This document shows, piece after piece, positions 53,917-61,947 of a DNA stretch of 64,000 nucleotides (the stretch's first letter is position 1; each line of letters opens with the position of its first letter). The position numbers were made by a program, and so were the translations under genes. The stretch lies in contig JAEYRB010000032.1 in assembly GCA_023409735.1 (NCBI GenBank), positions 1-64,000 of the forward strand, given 5' to 3'. Origin of the DNA: Bacillota bacterium. Lineage in GTDB: Bacteria; Bacillota; Clostridia; Acetivibrionales; DTU013. Under the pieces are notes generated by a model. It was not told where the DNA came from and searched no databases. It saw only the letters and a list, made by a program, of their open reading frames with translations.

Positions 53917-55257
53917 ATGGAAATTCTTAATAGTGTTATGGAAGATGTTTTAAAGAGGAATCCCAACGAACCGGAATTTCATCAAGCGGTAAGAGAAGTT
54001 CTAGAATCACTGGAACCTGTTGCACAGAAGCATCCTGAATGGGTAAAGGCAGGCGTTTTCGACAGATTTGTTGAGCCTGAGAGACAAATAATCTTCAGAG
54101 TACCATGGGTTGATGATAATGGTAAGGTTCGGGTCAACAGAGGCTTCAGAATTCAATTTAATAGTGCTATAGGACCTTACAAGGGAGGCATAAGGCTTCA
54201 TCCTTCTGTTTACTCAGGAATCATAAAGTTCCTGGGTTTCGAGCAGATTCTTAAGAACTCTCTTACAGGACTTCCAATGGGCGGCGCTAAAGGTGGTTCC
54301 GACTTTGACCCTAAGGGAAAATCCGACGGAGAAGTGATGAGGTTCTGCCAATCCTTCATGCTTGAGCTTTACAGACATATTGGACCAGATACAGATGTAC
54401 CGGCAGGTGATATCGGAACAGGTGCTCGCGAAATTGGTTATATGTATGGAATGTATAAGAAGATACAAAATACCTTCACAGGCGTTCTTACCGGTAAAGG
54501 TCTGACCTGGGGCGGCAGCCTTGCGAGGACTGAAGCTACCGGATATGGTCTTTGCTACTTTATGGATGAAGCAATAAGGAACATTAAGGATAAATCCTTC
54601 AAGGGCGCAACGGTTGTTATCTCCGGTTCGGGAAATGTTGCTATTTATGCTACGCAGAAGGCACAGGAGCTTGGCGCTAAGGTAGTAGCTCTGAGCGACT
54701 CGAACGGGTACATATATGATGCAGACGGAATTAAGCTTGACACTGTTAAGCAGATCAAGGAAGTTGAGAGAAAGAGGATCTCAGAATATGTCAAGTACCA
54801 TCCTAAAGCTGTCTATACAGAAGGCTGCTCTGGTATTTGGTCAATAAAATGCGATATAGCACTTCCGTGCGCTACTCAGAATGAGATCAATGAGGCATCA
54901 GCAAAAACACTTGTCGCTAACGGCTGCTGGGCAGTAGGCGAGGGAGCAAACATGCCATCAACTCCTGAAGCTATTGAAGTCTACCTCAATGCAGGTGTTG
55001 TATTCGGACCTGCAAAGGCAGCAAATGCAGGCGGTGTTGCTACATCAGGTCTTGAAATGTGCCAGAACAGCATGAGATACTCCTGGACATTTGAAGAGGT
55101 TGATGCAAAGCTTAAGGATATAATGGTAAACATATTTAAGAATGCACGTAAATCTGCAAATGAATACGGATTTGGTGACAATCTTATGGCCGGAGCAAAC
55201 ATTGCGGGCTTCGAAAAGGTAGCATCAGCTATGTACGCTCAGGGTATTGCATATTAA
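53917..55257 (+). CDS. gdhA: Glutamate dehydrogenase, hexameric type
   Basis: A 446-residue enzyme interconverting glutamate and 2-oxoglutarate plus ammonia. Family marks include RVNRGFRIQFNSAIGPYKGGIRLHPSV, the catalytic-Lys segment LPMGGAKGGSDFDPKGKSDGEVMRFCQSFM, the catalytic Asp in DTDVPAGDIGTG, the nucleotide-binding VVISGSGNVAIYA and GVVFGPAKAANAGGVATSGLEM. It is most like the small (about 450-residue) class; NAD versus NADP preference cannot be told with confidence. The ATG at 53917 has a GGAGG RBS; the longer frame to 53830 is rejected. Confidence 0.95.
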   Translation: MEILNSVMEDVLKRNPNEPEFHQAVREVLESLEPVAQKHPEWVKAGVFDRFVEPERQIIFRVPWVDDNGKVRVNRGFRIQFNSAIGPYKGGIRLHPSVYSGIIKFLGFEQILKNSLTGLPMGGAKGGSDFDPKGKSDGEVMRFCQSFMLELYRHIGPDTDVPAGDIGTGAREIGYMYGMYKKIQNTFTGVLTGKGLTWGGSLARTEATGYGLCYFMDEAIRNIKDKSFKGATVVISGSGNVAIYATQKAQELGAKVVALSDSNGYIYDADGIKLDTVKQIKEVERKRISEYVKYHPKAVYTEGCSGIWSIKCDIALPCATQNEINEASAKTLVANGCWAVGEGANMPSTPEAIEVYLNAGVVFGPAKAANAGGVATSGLEMCQNSMRYSWTFEEVDAKLKDIMVNIFKNARKSANEYGFGDNLMAGANIAGFEKVASAMYAQGIAY

Positions 55258-55340
55258 TTAGAATTATTAATAGAGATGCAGTAGTAGAACGTGTTAATAA
55301 GTGTATTAATAAGAACCACTGAATAAATTAGAATTCTATG

Positions 55341-55390
55341 AAAAAGGACTCTGCAAATGGTGTATAGCATCGTTAGCAGAGCCTTTTTAT
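55341..55390 (+). terminator. Terminator of gdhA
   Basis: AAAAAGG-A-CTCTGC pairs with GCAGAG-CCTTTTT around a loop of about 20 bases, 84 bp after the gdhA stop. Confidence 0.85.
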
Positions 55391-55505
55391 AACTAAGGTA
55401 TTTTATAGCTTGGCATACATTTTTGACTCTGTTTAAATAGTCGTGATGGAGTTTAGTTTTCCAATTAAGGTCCTTTTAATATCTTATACTTTATTAAGGT
55501 TAGAT

Positions 55506-55534
55506 TTGACTAAATACATAAATCATGATATAGT
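55506..55534 (+). promoter_or_regulatory. Sigma-A promoter with no gene directly behind it
   Basis: TTGACT (55506-55511), a 17-base spacer and TATAGT (55529-55534). Transcription would start near 55541 and meet a terminator at 55757-55790 before the methyltransferase gene at 55837. Confidence 0.7.
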
Positions 55535-55540
55535 AAAAAT

Positions 55541-55790
55541 TAACAAATAAGCATAATAGTTTAGTAGAGAAAGGTGGAATGCTATCCGGTACGCTTTAGA
55601 GCGATAACAAGCGTACGCGGAGAAGTAGTTTTAGAATCATTTAGCTAAATAATTGAGAGATTCATAACTGCTGAATTTTTGACAGTTTGGTTTTGTCCAC
55701 TCAATTAGTTAATGATTTTAAGATTACTCGTATAGGCTTTCATCGATGAAATTTAGGCCGTAGAGTTAATCTACGGCTTTTATTTTTTGC
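55541..55790 (+). ncRNA. Candidate non-coding RNA or leader of about 250 nt
   Basis: Bounded by a good promoter and an intrinsic terminator (GCCGTAGA-N4/5-TCTACGGC then TTTTATTTTTT, 55759-55790). Inside, CCGGTACGCTT-N12-AAGCGTACGCGG (55584-55619) forms a strong hairpin. No open frame of meaningful length is present. It could be a small RNA or an attenuating leader or riboswitch for the methyltransferase gene 46 bp beyond the terminator. I do not recognise a known family. Confidence 0.5.
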
Positions 55791-55836
55791 TAAACTATCA
55801 TGCTTTCTTTTTGTTTATAAATATTGGAGGTGTAAT

Positions 55837-56664
55837 GTGGAAAATATTAAGGTTGATACAAATGAACTTAAGAAACTATATAAGAACATTGGATTTATGA
55901 ATCCGGCCGGTGGTAAATATAAGGAGCGAATCTGTAAAAACAGTCAAGTAAATGATTACCTTACTCAAATTATTTCCGCAATAAAAAAGCTATCTACTAA
56001 GAAAGAGATAGTACTTTTAGATTGTGCATGCGGCAGAAGTTATCTTTCATTCGTTGTTTATTATTACTGCCAAGAGATACTAAAAAGAAAAATTCGCATT
56101 ATTGGTGTTGATAAGAATGCCGATTTAATCCTGAAATGCAGGAAAATAGCATGTGAATTAGACTTTAAAAATGTAAGGTTCTATTGCAATGATATTATGG
56201 AATTAAAACTCGACATGACTCCGGATATTGTGTATTGTCTCCATGCCTGTGACACTGCAACCGATATGACAATTGCTAAAGGGATTAGAGAAAATGCAAA
56301 GTACATTATAACAGTCTCCTGTTGTCAGCACACTACAATGAAACAAATTAGGCAACACCCACTGACATGTATAACAAGATTCAAACCATATAAGGAAAGA
56401 ATTGTTGAAATGATATCTGACTCAATGAGAGCTTTGCTGCTTGAGCAGCAAGGATATAGTGTTGACATTTTTGAATTTACTTCAACAAGGAATACCGCTA
56501 AGAATATAATGGTACGAGCAATAAAGGGCAATAGGAATTTAATAAAAGAAGATAAGTCTAAATGCGAGTATATAAAGCTTCAAAACTCTTTTCACATCCG
56601 GCCCGCCGCTGAGAAATTTCTTGATAATGAGAAAACTCTTGAGCTATATGCTGCTATGGAGTAA
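55837..56664 (+). CDS. SAM-dependent methyltransferase, Methyltransf_32-like
   Basis: A 275-residue protein. The AdoMet-binding core has motif I in VLLDCACGRSYLSF, followed by IIGVDKNADLI, and a motif IV-like segment DIVYCLHACDTATD. CCQHTTMKQIRQHPL further on resembles the METTL25/RRNAD1-like methyltransferase group. The substrate is unknown, possibly RNA or protein. The GTG start at 55837 follows a TTGGAGGTG RBS. It may be controlled by the terminated leader upstream. It is followed within 56 bp by a second, unrelated methyltransferase. Confidence 0.8.
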   Translation: MENIKVDTNELKKLYKNIGFMNPAGGKYKERICKNSQVNDYLTQIISAIKKLSTKKEIVLLDCACGRSYLSFVVYYYCQEILKRKIRIIGVDKNADLILKCRKIACELDFKNVRFYCNDIMELKLDMTPDIVYCLHACDTATDMTIAKGIRENAKYIITVSCCQHTTMKQIRQHPLTCITRFKPYKERIVEMISDSMRALLLEQQGYSVDIFEFTSTRNTAKNIMVRAIKGNRNLIKEDKSKCEYIKLQNSFHIRPAAEKFLDNEKTLELYAAME

Positions 56665-56719
56665 TCCACCGCTTGTATTATTTGTCTATACTATCAAAAA
56701 CAAATTTGGAGGAATTATT

Positions 56720-57574
56720 ATGTTAAAACGATTATTTACTTTTATGCAAAGACCAGAGCTTTACCAATCCGGTACATCAAAGTTTTGGGATGATGAATAC
56801 ATCTCTAAAAAGATGCTCGAATCTCATCTTGATCCTGAATGGGACGCTGCAACAAGATCCCATAAATTCGTTGATAAATCAGTTAATTGGATTGTATCTA
56901 TATTACCCCCGGAAAGATATCCGAAATTAATTGACCTTGGATGCGGACCGGGTATATATGCAGAAAAGTTTTATGAAAAATCATATCGTGTAACTGGAGT
57001 TGATATTTCAGAGCGTTCAATTAATTATGCAAAAGCAAATGCACAGATGAAAAGTATGGATATCAAGTATCATCTTCAAAGCTATCTAGAGCTCACGATT
57101 CAGTGTGAATTTGACATTGCAACTTTGATTTTTTGTGACTTTGGTGTCTTATCTACTGATAATAGAAGCCTTTTACTAAAGAAAATCTATTCGTCGTTAA
57201 ATCCTAATGGAGTATTAGTATTTGATGCCTTTACACCACGGTATTTTAAAGGCAAACCAGAAGCTAGATCGTGGGAGTATTGTCAAACAGGATTCTGGAA
57301 AGAAGAACCGCATATCAGCTTAAATTCATTCTATAGATATGATGATAGTAACACTTTCCTCAGACAAACCATTGCGATTACTGAAAATTCTATTGATTGT
57401 TACAACATTTGGGAGCACACCTTTACAACCGAGGAAATAAAGAAAGATTTGTTTGAAGCTGGTTTTAAAAAAGTAGACTTTTATGGGGATGTTGCAGGTG
57501 CTAAATATGATGCAGATGGCGAAATTTTTTGTGTTGTTGCACAAAAGGAGGAAAGAGATAATGGAATTACATGA
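56720..57574 (+). CDS. Class I SAM-dependent methyltransferase
   Basis: A 284-residue protein with a classical Rossmann AdoMet site: LIDLGCGPGIYAEKF (motif I), VTGVDISERSINYAKANA, and a motif IV region FDIATLIFCDFGVLS. The N-terminal 70 residues include SKFWDDEYISKKMLESHLDP. It is of the small-molecule or unknown-substrate type. The ATG at 56720 has a TTGGAGGAA RBS; the frame back to 56621 would overlap the upstream gene and is not used. A broken regulator gene overlaps its end. Confidence 0.85.
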   Translation: MLKRLFTFMQRPELYQSGTSKFWDDEYISKKMLESHLDPEWDAATRSHKFVDKSVNWIVSILPPERYPKLIDLGCGPGIYAEKFYEKSYRVTGVDISERSINYAKANAQMKSMDIKYHLQSYLELTIQCEFDIATLIFCDFGVLSTDNRSLLLKKIYSSLNPNGVLVFDAFTPRYFKGKPEARSWEYCQTGFWKEEPHISLNSFYRYDDSNTFLRQTIAITENSIDCYNIWEHTFTTEEIKKDLFEAGFKKVDFYGDVAGAKYDADGEIFCVVAQKEERDNGIT

Positions 57575-57695
57575 AGCGATAAAGAAGAACTTGCCGAAAA
57601 AATGGGTATCAGCTCCCAAACGGTCAGCAAAATGGGAAAATGGAAATTCTATGCCTGAAGTCACACTACTGGTATCATTAACGGCTACTTATTAA
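57561..57695 (+). pseudogene. Fragment of an XRE-family helix-turn-helix regulator, frameshifted
   Basis: The start MELHEAIKK is in one frame. LAEKMGISSQTVSK, a typical XRE helix-turn-helix, is in a second, and KWENGNSMPEVTLLVSL returns to the first. Two compensating shifts within about 60 bases disrupt the domain, and there is nothing beyond the DNA-binding part. It overlaps the end of the methyltransferase gene by 14 bases. Confidence 0.7.
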
Positions 57696-57779
57696 TTGTT
57701 CTTCGAGCCTATCTATTATTCTTGTTAGCCAATGTAAGCCAATAATTTGACCTCATAAATATGTTAGCCATAACAAAAA

Positions 57780-57812
57780 ACCTTGAAAGCATATTGTTTT
57801 CAAGGTTTTTTG
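57780..57812 (-). terminator. Terminator after tRNA-Arg
   Basis: CCTTGAAA-N8-TTTCAAGG with A/T runs on both sides starts 3 bases beyond the tRNA 3' end on the minus strand. Confidence 0.85.
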
Positions 57813-57813
57813 T

Positions 57814-57890
57814 TGGCGCGCCCAGCAGAGATCGAATCCACAACCTTCTGGTCCGTAGCCAGACGCTCTATCCAGTTGAGCTATGGGCGC
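57814..57890 (-). tRNA. tRNA-Arg(ACG)
   Basis: On the minus strand the acceptor GCGCCCA pairs with TGGGCGC, followed by discriminator G and an encoded CCA. The D-loop GCTCAACTGGATAGAGC, the anticodon arm TCTGG-CTACGGA-CCAGA (anticodon ACG) and the T-arm with GATTCGATC are all present. The gene is 77 nt including CCA. The A at the wobble position is normally deaminated to inosine by TadA. Confidence 0.95.
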
Positions 57891-58077
57891 ATATATTACT
57901 AATTCACATTTAAATCATCCGCTCGGAATTAGTACTTATATATAATAATACAATCCGGAGCTAAAATCAACTTTATTTATATATATCTTTTTTCCATAGG
58001 GCACTTTATTTGCAAAAACAACAGGCAGCCATCAAATATAGGCTTCTAATATGCGTTGACACAGAGCCTTAATTAAA

Positions 58078-58112
58078 GCCGCTGTATCCTAAAGCATTGG
58101 ATACAGCGGCCC
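58078..58112 (-). terminator. Terminator of the fucose operon
   Basis: GCCGCTGTATCC-N9-GGATACAGCGGC, a perfect 12-bp stem, followed on the minus strand by TTTAATT. It begins 14 bp after the fucI stop. Confidence 0.88.
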
Positions 58113-58125
58113 TTAGTGGAAGAGA

Positions 58126-59892
58126 TCAATCGTATAGCGGTCTGTAGTGCTTACAAGCAGCATAATCGGCGGCCTGCATATCCTGTGTGCCGAATGACGC
58201 CCAACTGTGCGGACGGTATACCTTATCGGCAGGTACATTGTGCATGCTCACAGGTATACGAAGCATACTGCAAAGGGTAATAAGCTCCGCACCAACATGA
58301 CCATAAACTGTTACTCCATGGTTCGCACCCCAGTTTGCCATAACGGAGTATACATCACTGAACGCACCTTCACCAGTTAGCCTTGGCACAAACCATGTAG
58401 TCGGCCATGTCGGGTCGGTACGCTGGTCGAGGGATTTATGAATATCATCAGGCAGCGTTACTGTGTCACCTTCAGCGATTTGCATTACAAGTCCAACACC
58501 CTCAACAATATTTGTACGCAGCATCGTCACCGGCATCTCTGCTTGTGTCTTAAAGTGGCTGGAAAATCCGCCGCCACGGAAATACTCGTAATTTGCACGG
58601 CACCAATCGGTTGCTTCCAGGCAAGCATTGATATCAGATTCCTCCATCTCCCAGAAGGGCTTCATCTTGCCACCCGCTGCACCTGTGCAATCCAAAGCCG
58701 TCGCACCACTGTTGATCAGGTGAATAAAGCCATTCTGTGCCTTACCGGTAGGCTTTTTACCTGCCACGCGCTCCACAGCCTCGGGACTCCAGTATGTACG
58801 TACATCATGGAAGCAGGGTGCTGTCTGGCTGATTAACGTACCCAGCAGCATTGAGACACCGTTCATAGTATCATTCTCAGTAGCAAAGGGTATTGGTTGC
58901 TTCGCACCATTCCAATCGAAGGTGCTTGCCATGATGGCCTCAGTAAAGTCTGCGTTAGGCAGCCAGTCCGTCCAGTTGCGCTGTCCCTGAAAACCGCCCG
59001 CGACAGCGTTTTTACCCAGTGCTTCCTCATGCCAGCCCATCTCGTCCAGCTTAGGGTTGCCATAGAAAATGTCTCGTGCGATGAGCGTCATTTTTACAAT
59101 AAACTCCCAATCCTTATCTGCAGGAACAACCTTCGATTTAGCAATGACCTCAGGAAGCTTTTTTCCTGCATTGCAGTCAAAGCCTTCCTTGCAGTTCTTC
59201 TTAACCCAAGCGAGTGCTCGCTCGTATTCATCATGATCATATATTTCCAGAGTGATACGACGTAAAATTTCAGTCATATCAACCCATTCAGTACGAATTC
59301 CCAGATACTTCTGGAACACCTGAGTATCGCAAAAGCTGCCCATAATACCCATGGAAACTCCACCAAGGTTGACATACGACTTGTTTTTCATCCAGCCCAC
59401 AGCAACAGCGCAGCGTGTAAAGTTTAGTATCTTTTCCGCCACATCATCAGGAATGGAAGTGTCAGATTGATCCTGTACGTCATGACCGTAAATGGAAAAC
59501 GCAGGTAAGCCTTTTTGTGCATAAGCTGCAAGTACTGCTGCCAGGTATACCGCTCCGGGACGTTCCGTACCGTTAAAGCCCCACACAGCTTTAATAGTTG
59601 AAGGGTTCATATCGAAGGTCTCCATACCATAGCACCAGCAAGGTGTAACAGTCAGCGTTGCAACAACATTTTGGGTAGAAAAGAATTCCTCACACTTGGC
59701 AGCTTCTGCACCACCGCCAATAGTGGATGGAGCAATGACAACCTGTACAGGCGTGCCATCAGGATACTTGAGTGTCTCCATCAACTGTTTTGCATTTTCC
59801 GCCATTCCCATAGTTCTGTCTTCAAGGCTCTCACGGATTCCCCCCCATCGTCCATCAATAACAGGCCTAATGCCAATTTTAGGATATAGCAT
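58126..59892 (-). CDS. fucI: L-fucose isomerase
   Basis: A 588-residue enzyme converting L-fucose to L-fuculose (also D-arabinose to D-ribulose) with a bound Mn ion. The N-terminus PKIGIRPVIDGRWGGIRESLE, the VTPCWCYGMETFDM and VWGFNGTERPGAVYLAA blocks and VGVSMGIMGSFCD-like residues (GGVSMGIMGSFCD) are characteristic. The ATG at 59892 has an AAGGAGGA RBS placed in the end of fucA; the longer frame to 59961 is not used. It lies directly after fucA. No fuculokinase or fucose transporter gene is present in the window. Confidence 0.95.
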   Translation of the reverse strand: MLYPKIGIRPVIDGRWGGIRESLEDRTMGMAENAKQLMETLKYPDGTPVQVVIAPSTIGGGAEAAKCEEFFSTQNVVATLTVTPCWCYGMETFDMNPSTIKAVWGFNGTERPGAVYLAAVLAAYAQKGLPAFSIYGHDVQDQSDTSIPDDVAEKILNFTRCAVAVGWMKNKSYVNLGGVSMGIMGSFCDTQVFQKYLGIRTEWVDMTEILRRITLEIYDHDEYERALAWVKKNCKEGFDCNAGKKLPEVIAKSKVVPADKDWEFIVKMTLIARDIFYGNPKLDEMGWHEEALGKNAVAGGFQGQRNWTDWLPNADFTEAIMASTFDWNGAKQPIPFATENDTMNGVSMLLGTLISQTAPCFHDVRTYWSPEAVERVAGKKPTGKAQNGFIHLINSGATALDCTGAAGGKMKPFWEMEESDINACLEATDWCRANYEYFRGGGFSSHFKTQAEMPVTMLRTNIVEGVGLVMQIAEGDTVTLPDDIHKSLDQRTDPTWPTTWFVPRLTGEGAFSDVYSVMANWGANHGVTVYGHVGAELITLCSMLRIPVSMHNVPADKVYRPHSWASFGTQDMQAADYAACKHYRPLYD

Positions 59893-59893
59893 A

Positions 59894-60586
59894 TTATTTG
59901 TCCTCCTTACTATATTTTTTATATCCAGGATGCTTTCCTGAGACATGATAATAATTCTCACGTAAGTCTAGAAGCTGATCTATCTTATCGCGCCTGATCT
60001 CTTTTGCGCCCCCCAGCAAATGTGCGGTCAAGCTGATCTTAGCGTACAGCTCAAGCGTTTCCATACGATAATACGCGGTGATGAGATCGCAGCCAACTGT
60101 CAGCGCTCCATGATTCCGTAATAGCAGCACATCGTGGTTAGGCAGATAGGGCGTGATTGCATCCGGTACCTCATAGGTGGAAGGCGTGCCATATGGCGTT
60201 ACAGGTATCGAACCCACAGCGATGACCGTCTCTATCATTGAATACTCATCCAATGGTATATTTGCAACCGCATATCCTGTGGCTGTCGGCGGATGGGCGT
60301 GCACCACTGCTCGCACATCACTGCGTACCGTATAGCAGCGCATATGCATTTTCATTTCGCTGGAAGGAACATAGTTGTCCGGTCCCTCCAGCTTGTTCAT
60401 ATCCGAATCAACTCGTATAAGCATATCCGGTGTGATGAAGGATTTGCTGACCCCTGACGGTGTGATCCAGTAAGTGCCATCATCCATCTTTACCGACACA
60501 TTACCATCATTAGCTGCTACCCAGCCTAATTGCCACATTTTGTGACATACATCACATATTTGATCCTTAATCTCGTTTATTTTCAC
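59894..60586 (-). CDS. fucA: L-fuculose-phosphate aldolase
   Basis: A 230-residue class II aldolase that splits L-fuculose 1-phosphate into dihydroxyacetone phosphate and lactaldehyde. Typical parts are MWQLGWVAANDGNVSVKMDDG, the zinc-binding HAHPPTATGYA, and LLRNHGALTVGCDLITAYYRMETLE with the third His and catalytic Glu region. The length is normal for FucA/AraD-type proteins; RhaD or ribulose-5-phosphate epimerase is less likely next to fucI. It is first of the fucA-fucI pair and divergent from an AraC regulator. Confidence 0.92.
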   Translation of the reverse strand: MKINEIKDQICDVCHKMWQLGWVAANDGNVSVKMDDGTYWITPSGVSKSFITPDMLIRVDSDMNKLEGPDNYVPSSEMKMHMRCYTVRSDVRAVVHAHPPTATGYAVANIPLDEYSMIETVIAVGSIPVTPYGTPSTYEVPDAITPYLPNHDVLLLRNHGALTVGCDLITAYYRMETLELYAKISLTAHLLGGAKEIRRDKIDQLLDLRENYYHVSGKHPGYKKYSKEDK

Positions 60587-60728
60587 AATACTTCACCTAT
60601 CCCTAAATACATTTTGTGAATGTACTTTTATACATATAAATCATATCACTTGCAGCAACGCCTTTCTCATGTTATTATGGCATAAAGTAGTACAATATTC
60701 ACCCAACAACAAATCGGAGGCGGAACTG

Positions 60729-61589
60729 TTGAAAGCACTTTGTTACCACGAAAGCAGGCAGAGGGGTTCATTGGATTTTCCGGTAGACTATCACTATATT
60801 GACGAACATCATGCCAGGTATTATATGCCTTACCATTGGCATGAGGAGATAGAGATCCTTCATATCATTACAGGAGAATTTTCACTGGTAATTGATGAGG
60901 AGACCTATCACCTGCGAGCCGGTGATGTCGCATACATCGCATCCGGCTGTCTGCACGGCGGCACGCCCAAGGACTGCGTATACGATTGCATCGTGTTCGA
61001 TATGCGGCTCTTACTCAAGAGTAATGATCATTGCCGCATATTCATAAATGACATCATAAGTAGAAAAGTCGATGTGAACGCACACCTGCCGGCGGGCAGC
61101 AAGGTAACTCGGCATACTATCCTGCCAATGTTTGAAGCGCTGCGTGAGCACAGTGACGGCTATGCCCTCATAACGCTTGGCTGTCTTTTTCAATTTGTAG
61201 GAGAGGTGTACAAGTTTGGCACATACACTCTTCACACAGAACCGCTAACCAATGAAGCCGCAAATATGCTGAAGCTCAAAAAGGTGTTTGAGCTGATCGA
61301 AGGTCGTATATCAGACCCACCGACACTCGGCGAGCTGTCCGCCGGCATTGGTATGACACCCAAGTACTTCTGCCGCTTCTTCAAGCTTGCAACGCACAGA
61401 ACACCAATGGACTACATTGGCTTTTATCGAATCGAACAGGCTTGCTACGAGATGGCTACCACTGATAAGAACGTGACTGAAATTGCACTTGATTTGGGCT
61501 ACAACGATCTCAACTATTTTATTCGCTGTTTTAAGAAATATAAAGGGATTACACCAAAAAAATATTTGCAGAGCATCAAACAAGGTTAA
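60729..61589 (+). CDS. AraC-family regulator with cupin sensor, probable fucose regulator
   Basis: A 286-residue regulator. The N-terminal cupin domain (MPYHWHEEIEILHIITGEFSLVIDEETYHLRAGDVAYIASGCLH) would bind a sugar, and the C-terminal AraC domain has two helix-turn-helix motifs (LGELSAGIGMTPKYFCRFFK, VTEIALDLGYNDLNYFIRCFKKYKGITPKKYL). The TTG at 60729 follows GGAGGCGGAACTG and is preferred to the ATG at 60669, which puts that RBS inside the gene. It is divergent from fucA with about 140 bp between them, so it most likely controls fucAI. Confidence 0.88.
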   Translation: MKALCYHESRQRGSLDFPVDYHYIDEHHARYYMPYHWHEEIEILHIITGEFSLVIDEETYHLRAGDVAYIASGCLHGGTPKDCVYDCIVFDMRLLLKSNDHCRIFINDIISRKVDVNAHLPAGSKVTRHTILPMFEALREHSDGYALITLGCLFQFVGEVYKFGTYTLHTEPLTNEAANMLKLKKVFELIEGRISDPPTLGELSAGIGMTPKYFCRFFKLATHRTPMDYIGFYRIEQACYEMATTDKNVTEIALDLGYNDLNYFIRCFKKYKGITPKKYLQSIKQG

Positions 61590-61848
61590 ATATAAGAAGG
61601 TTAGAAGTCGCGCCGCGCACTTCATGTTATTCCCGTGTATCAGGCAAAAACGCCGGAGATGGAATCGGAGTTTTGAATCGTATACTTCATATTATTTCCG
61701 TATAGATAACAGTGGCTAAGCTGGGTAAATGCAACTTGTGAAGTAACAAATTACAGGCTATGAGCTAATGGCGAAGCTGGAATGCGGTACAAGGGACTAC
61801 AAGGTGCACCACGTATGGTACAGCCTCGCCTTCTATATCACGACAAAG

Positions 61849-61884
61849 GCCGCCCATATGTCATAGCATACAGGCGGCCTCTTG
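61849..61884. terminator. Hairpin between the AraC regulator and nifJ
   Basis: AGGCCGCC-N19-GGCGGCCT, an 8-bp GC-rich stem with moderately T-rich flanks on the minus strand, in the 358-bp gap between convergent genes. Confidence 0.6.
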
Positions 61885-61900
61885 CCGGTTTATCTTGTGA

Positions 61901-61937
61901 GCTGATACTGCAATATCTGCATTATCAGCCTTTTTTA
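61901..61937 (+). terminator. Terminator facing rightwards before nifJ end
   Basis: GCTGATA-ctgca-N6-tgca-TATCAGC followed by CTTTTTTATT on the plus strand, suited to ending transcripts from the AraC regulator gene. The rest of the gap 61590-61848 holds nothing recognisable. Confidence 0.75.
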
Positions 61938-61947
61938 TTGTAATTCA

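Noticed and set aside
55572..55620. T-box antiterminator suggested by AAGGTGGAATG
   Set aside because: It is only about 30 bases from the predicted transcription start, leaving no room for stem I and a specifier loop, and the downstream gene is not an aminoacyl-tRNA synthetase or amino-acid gene.
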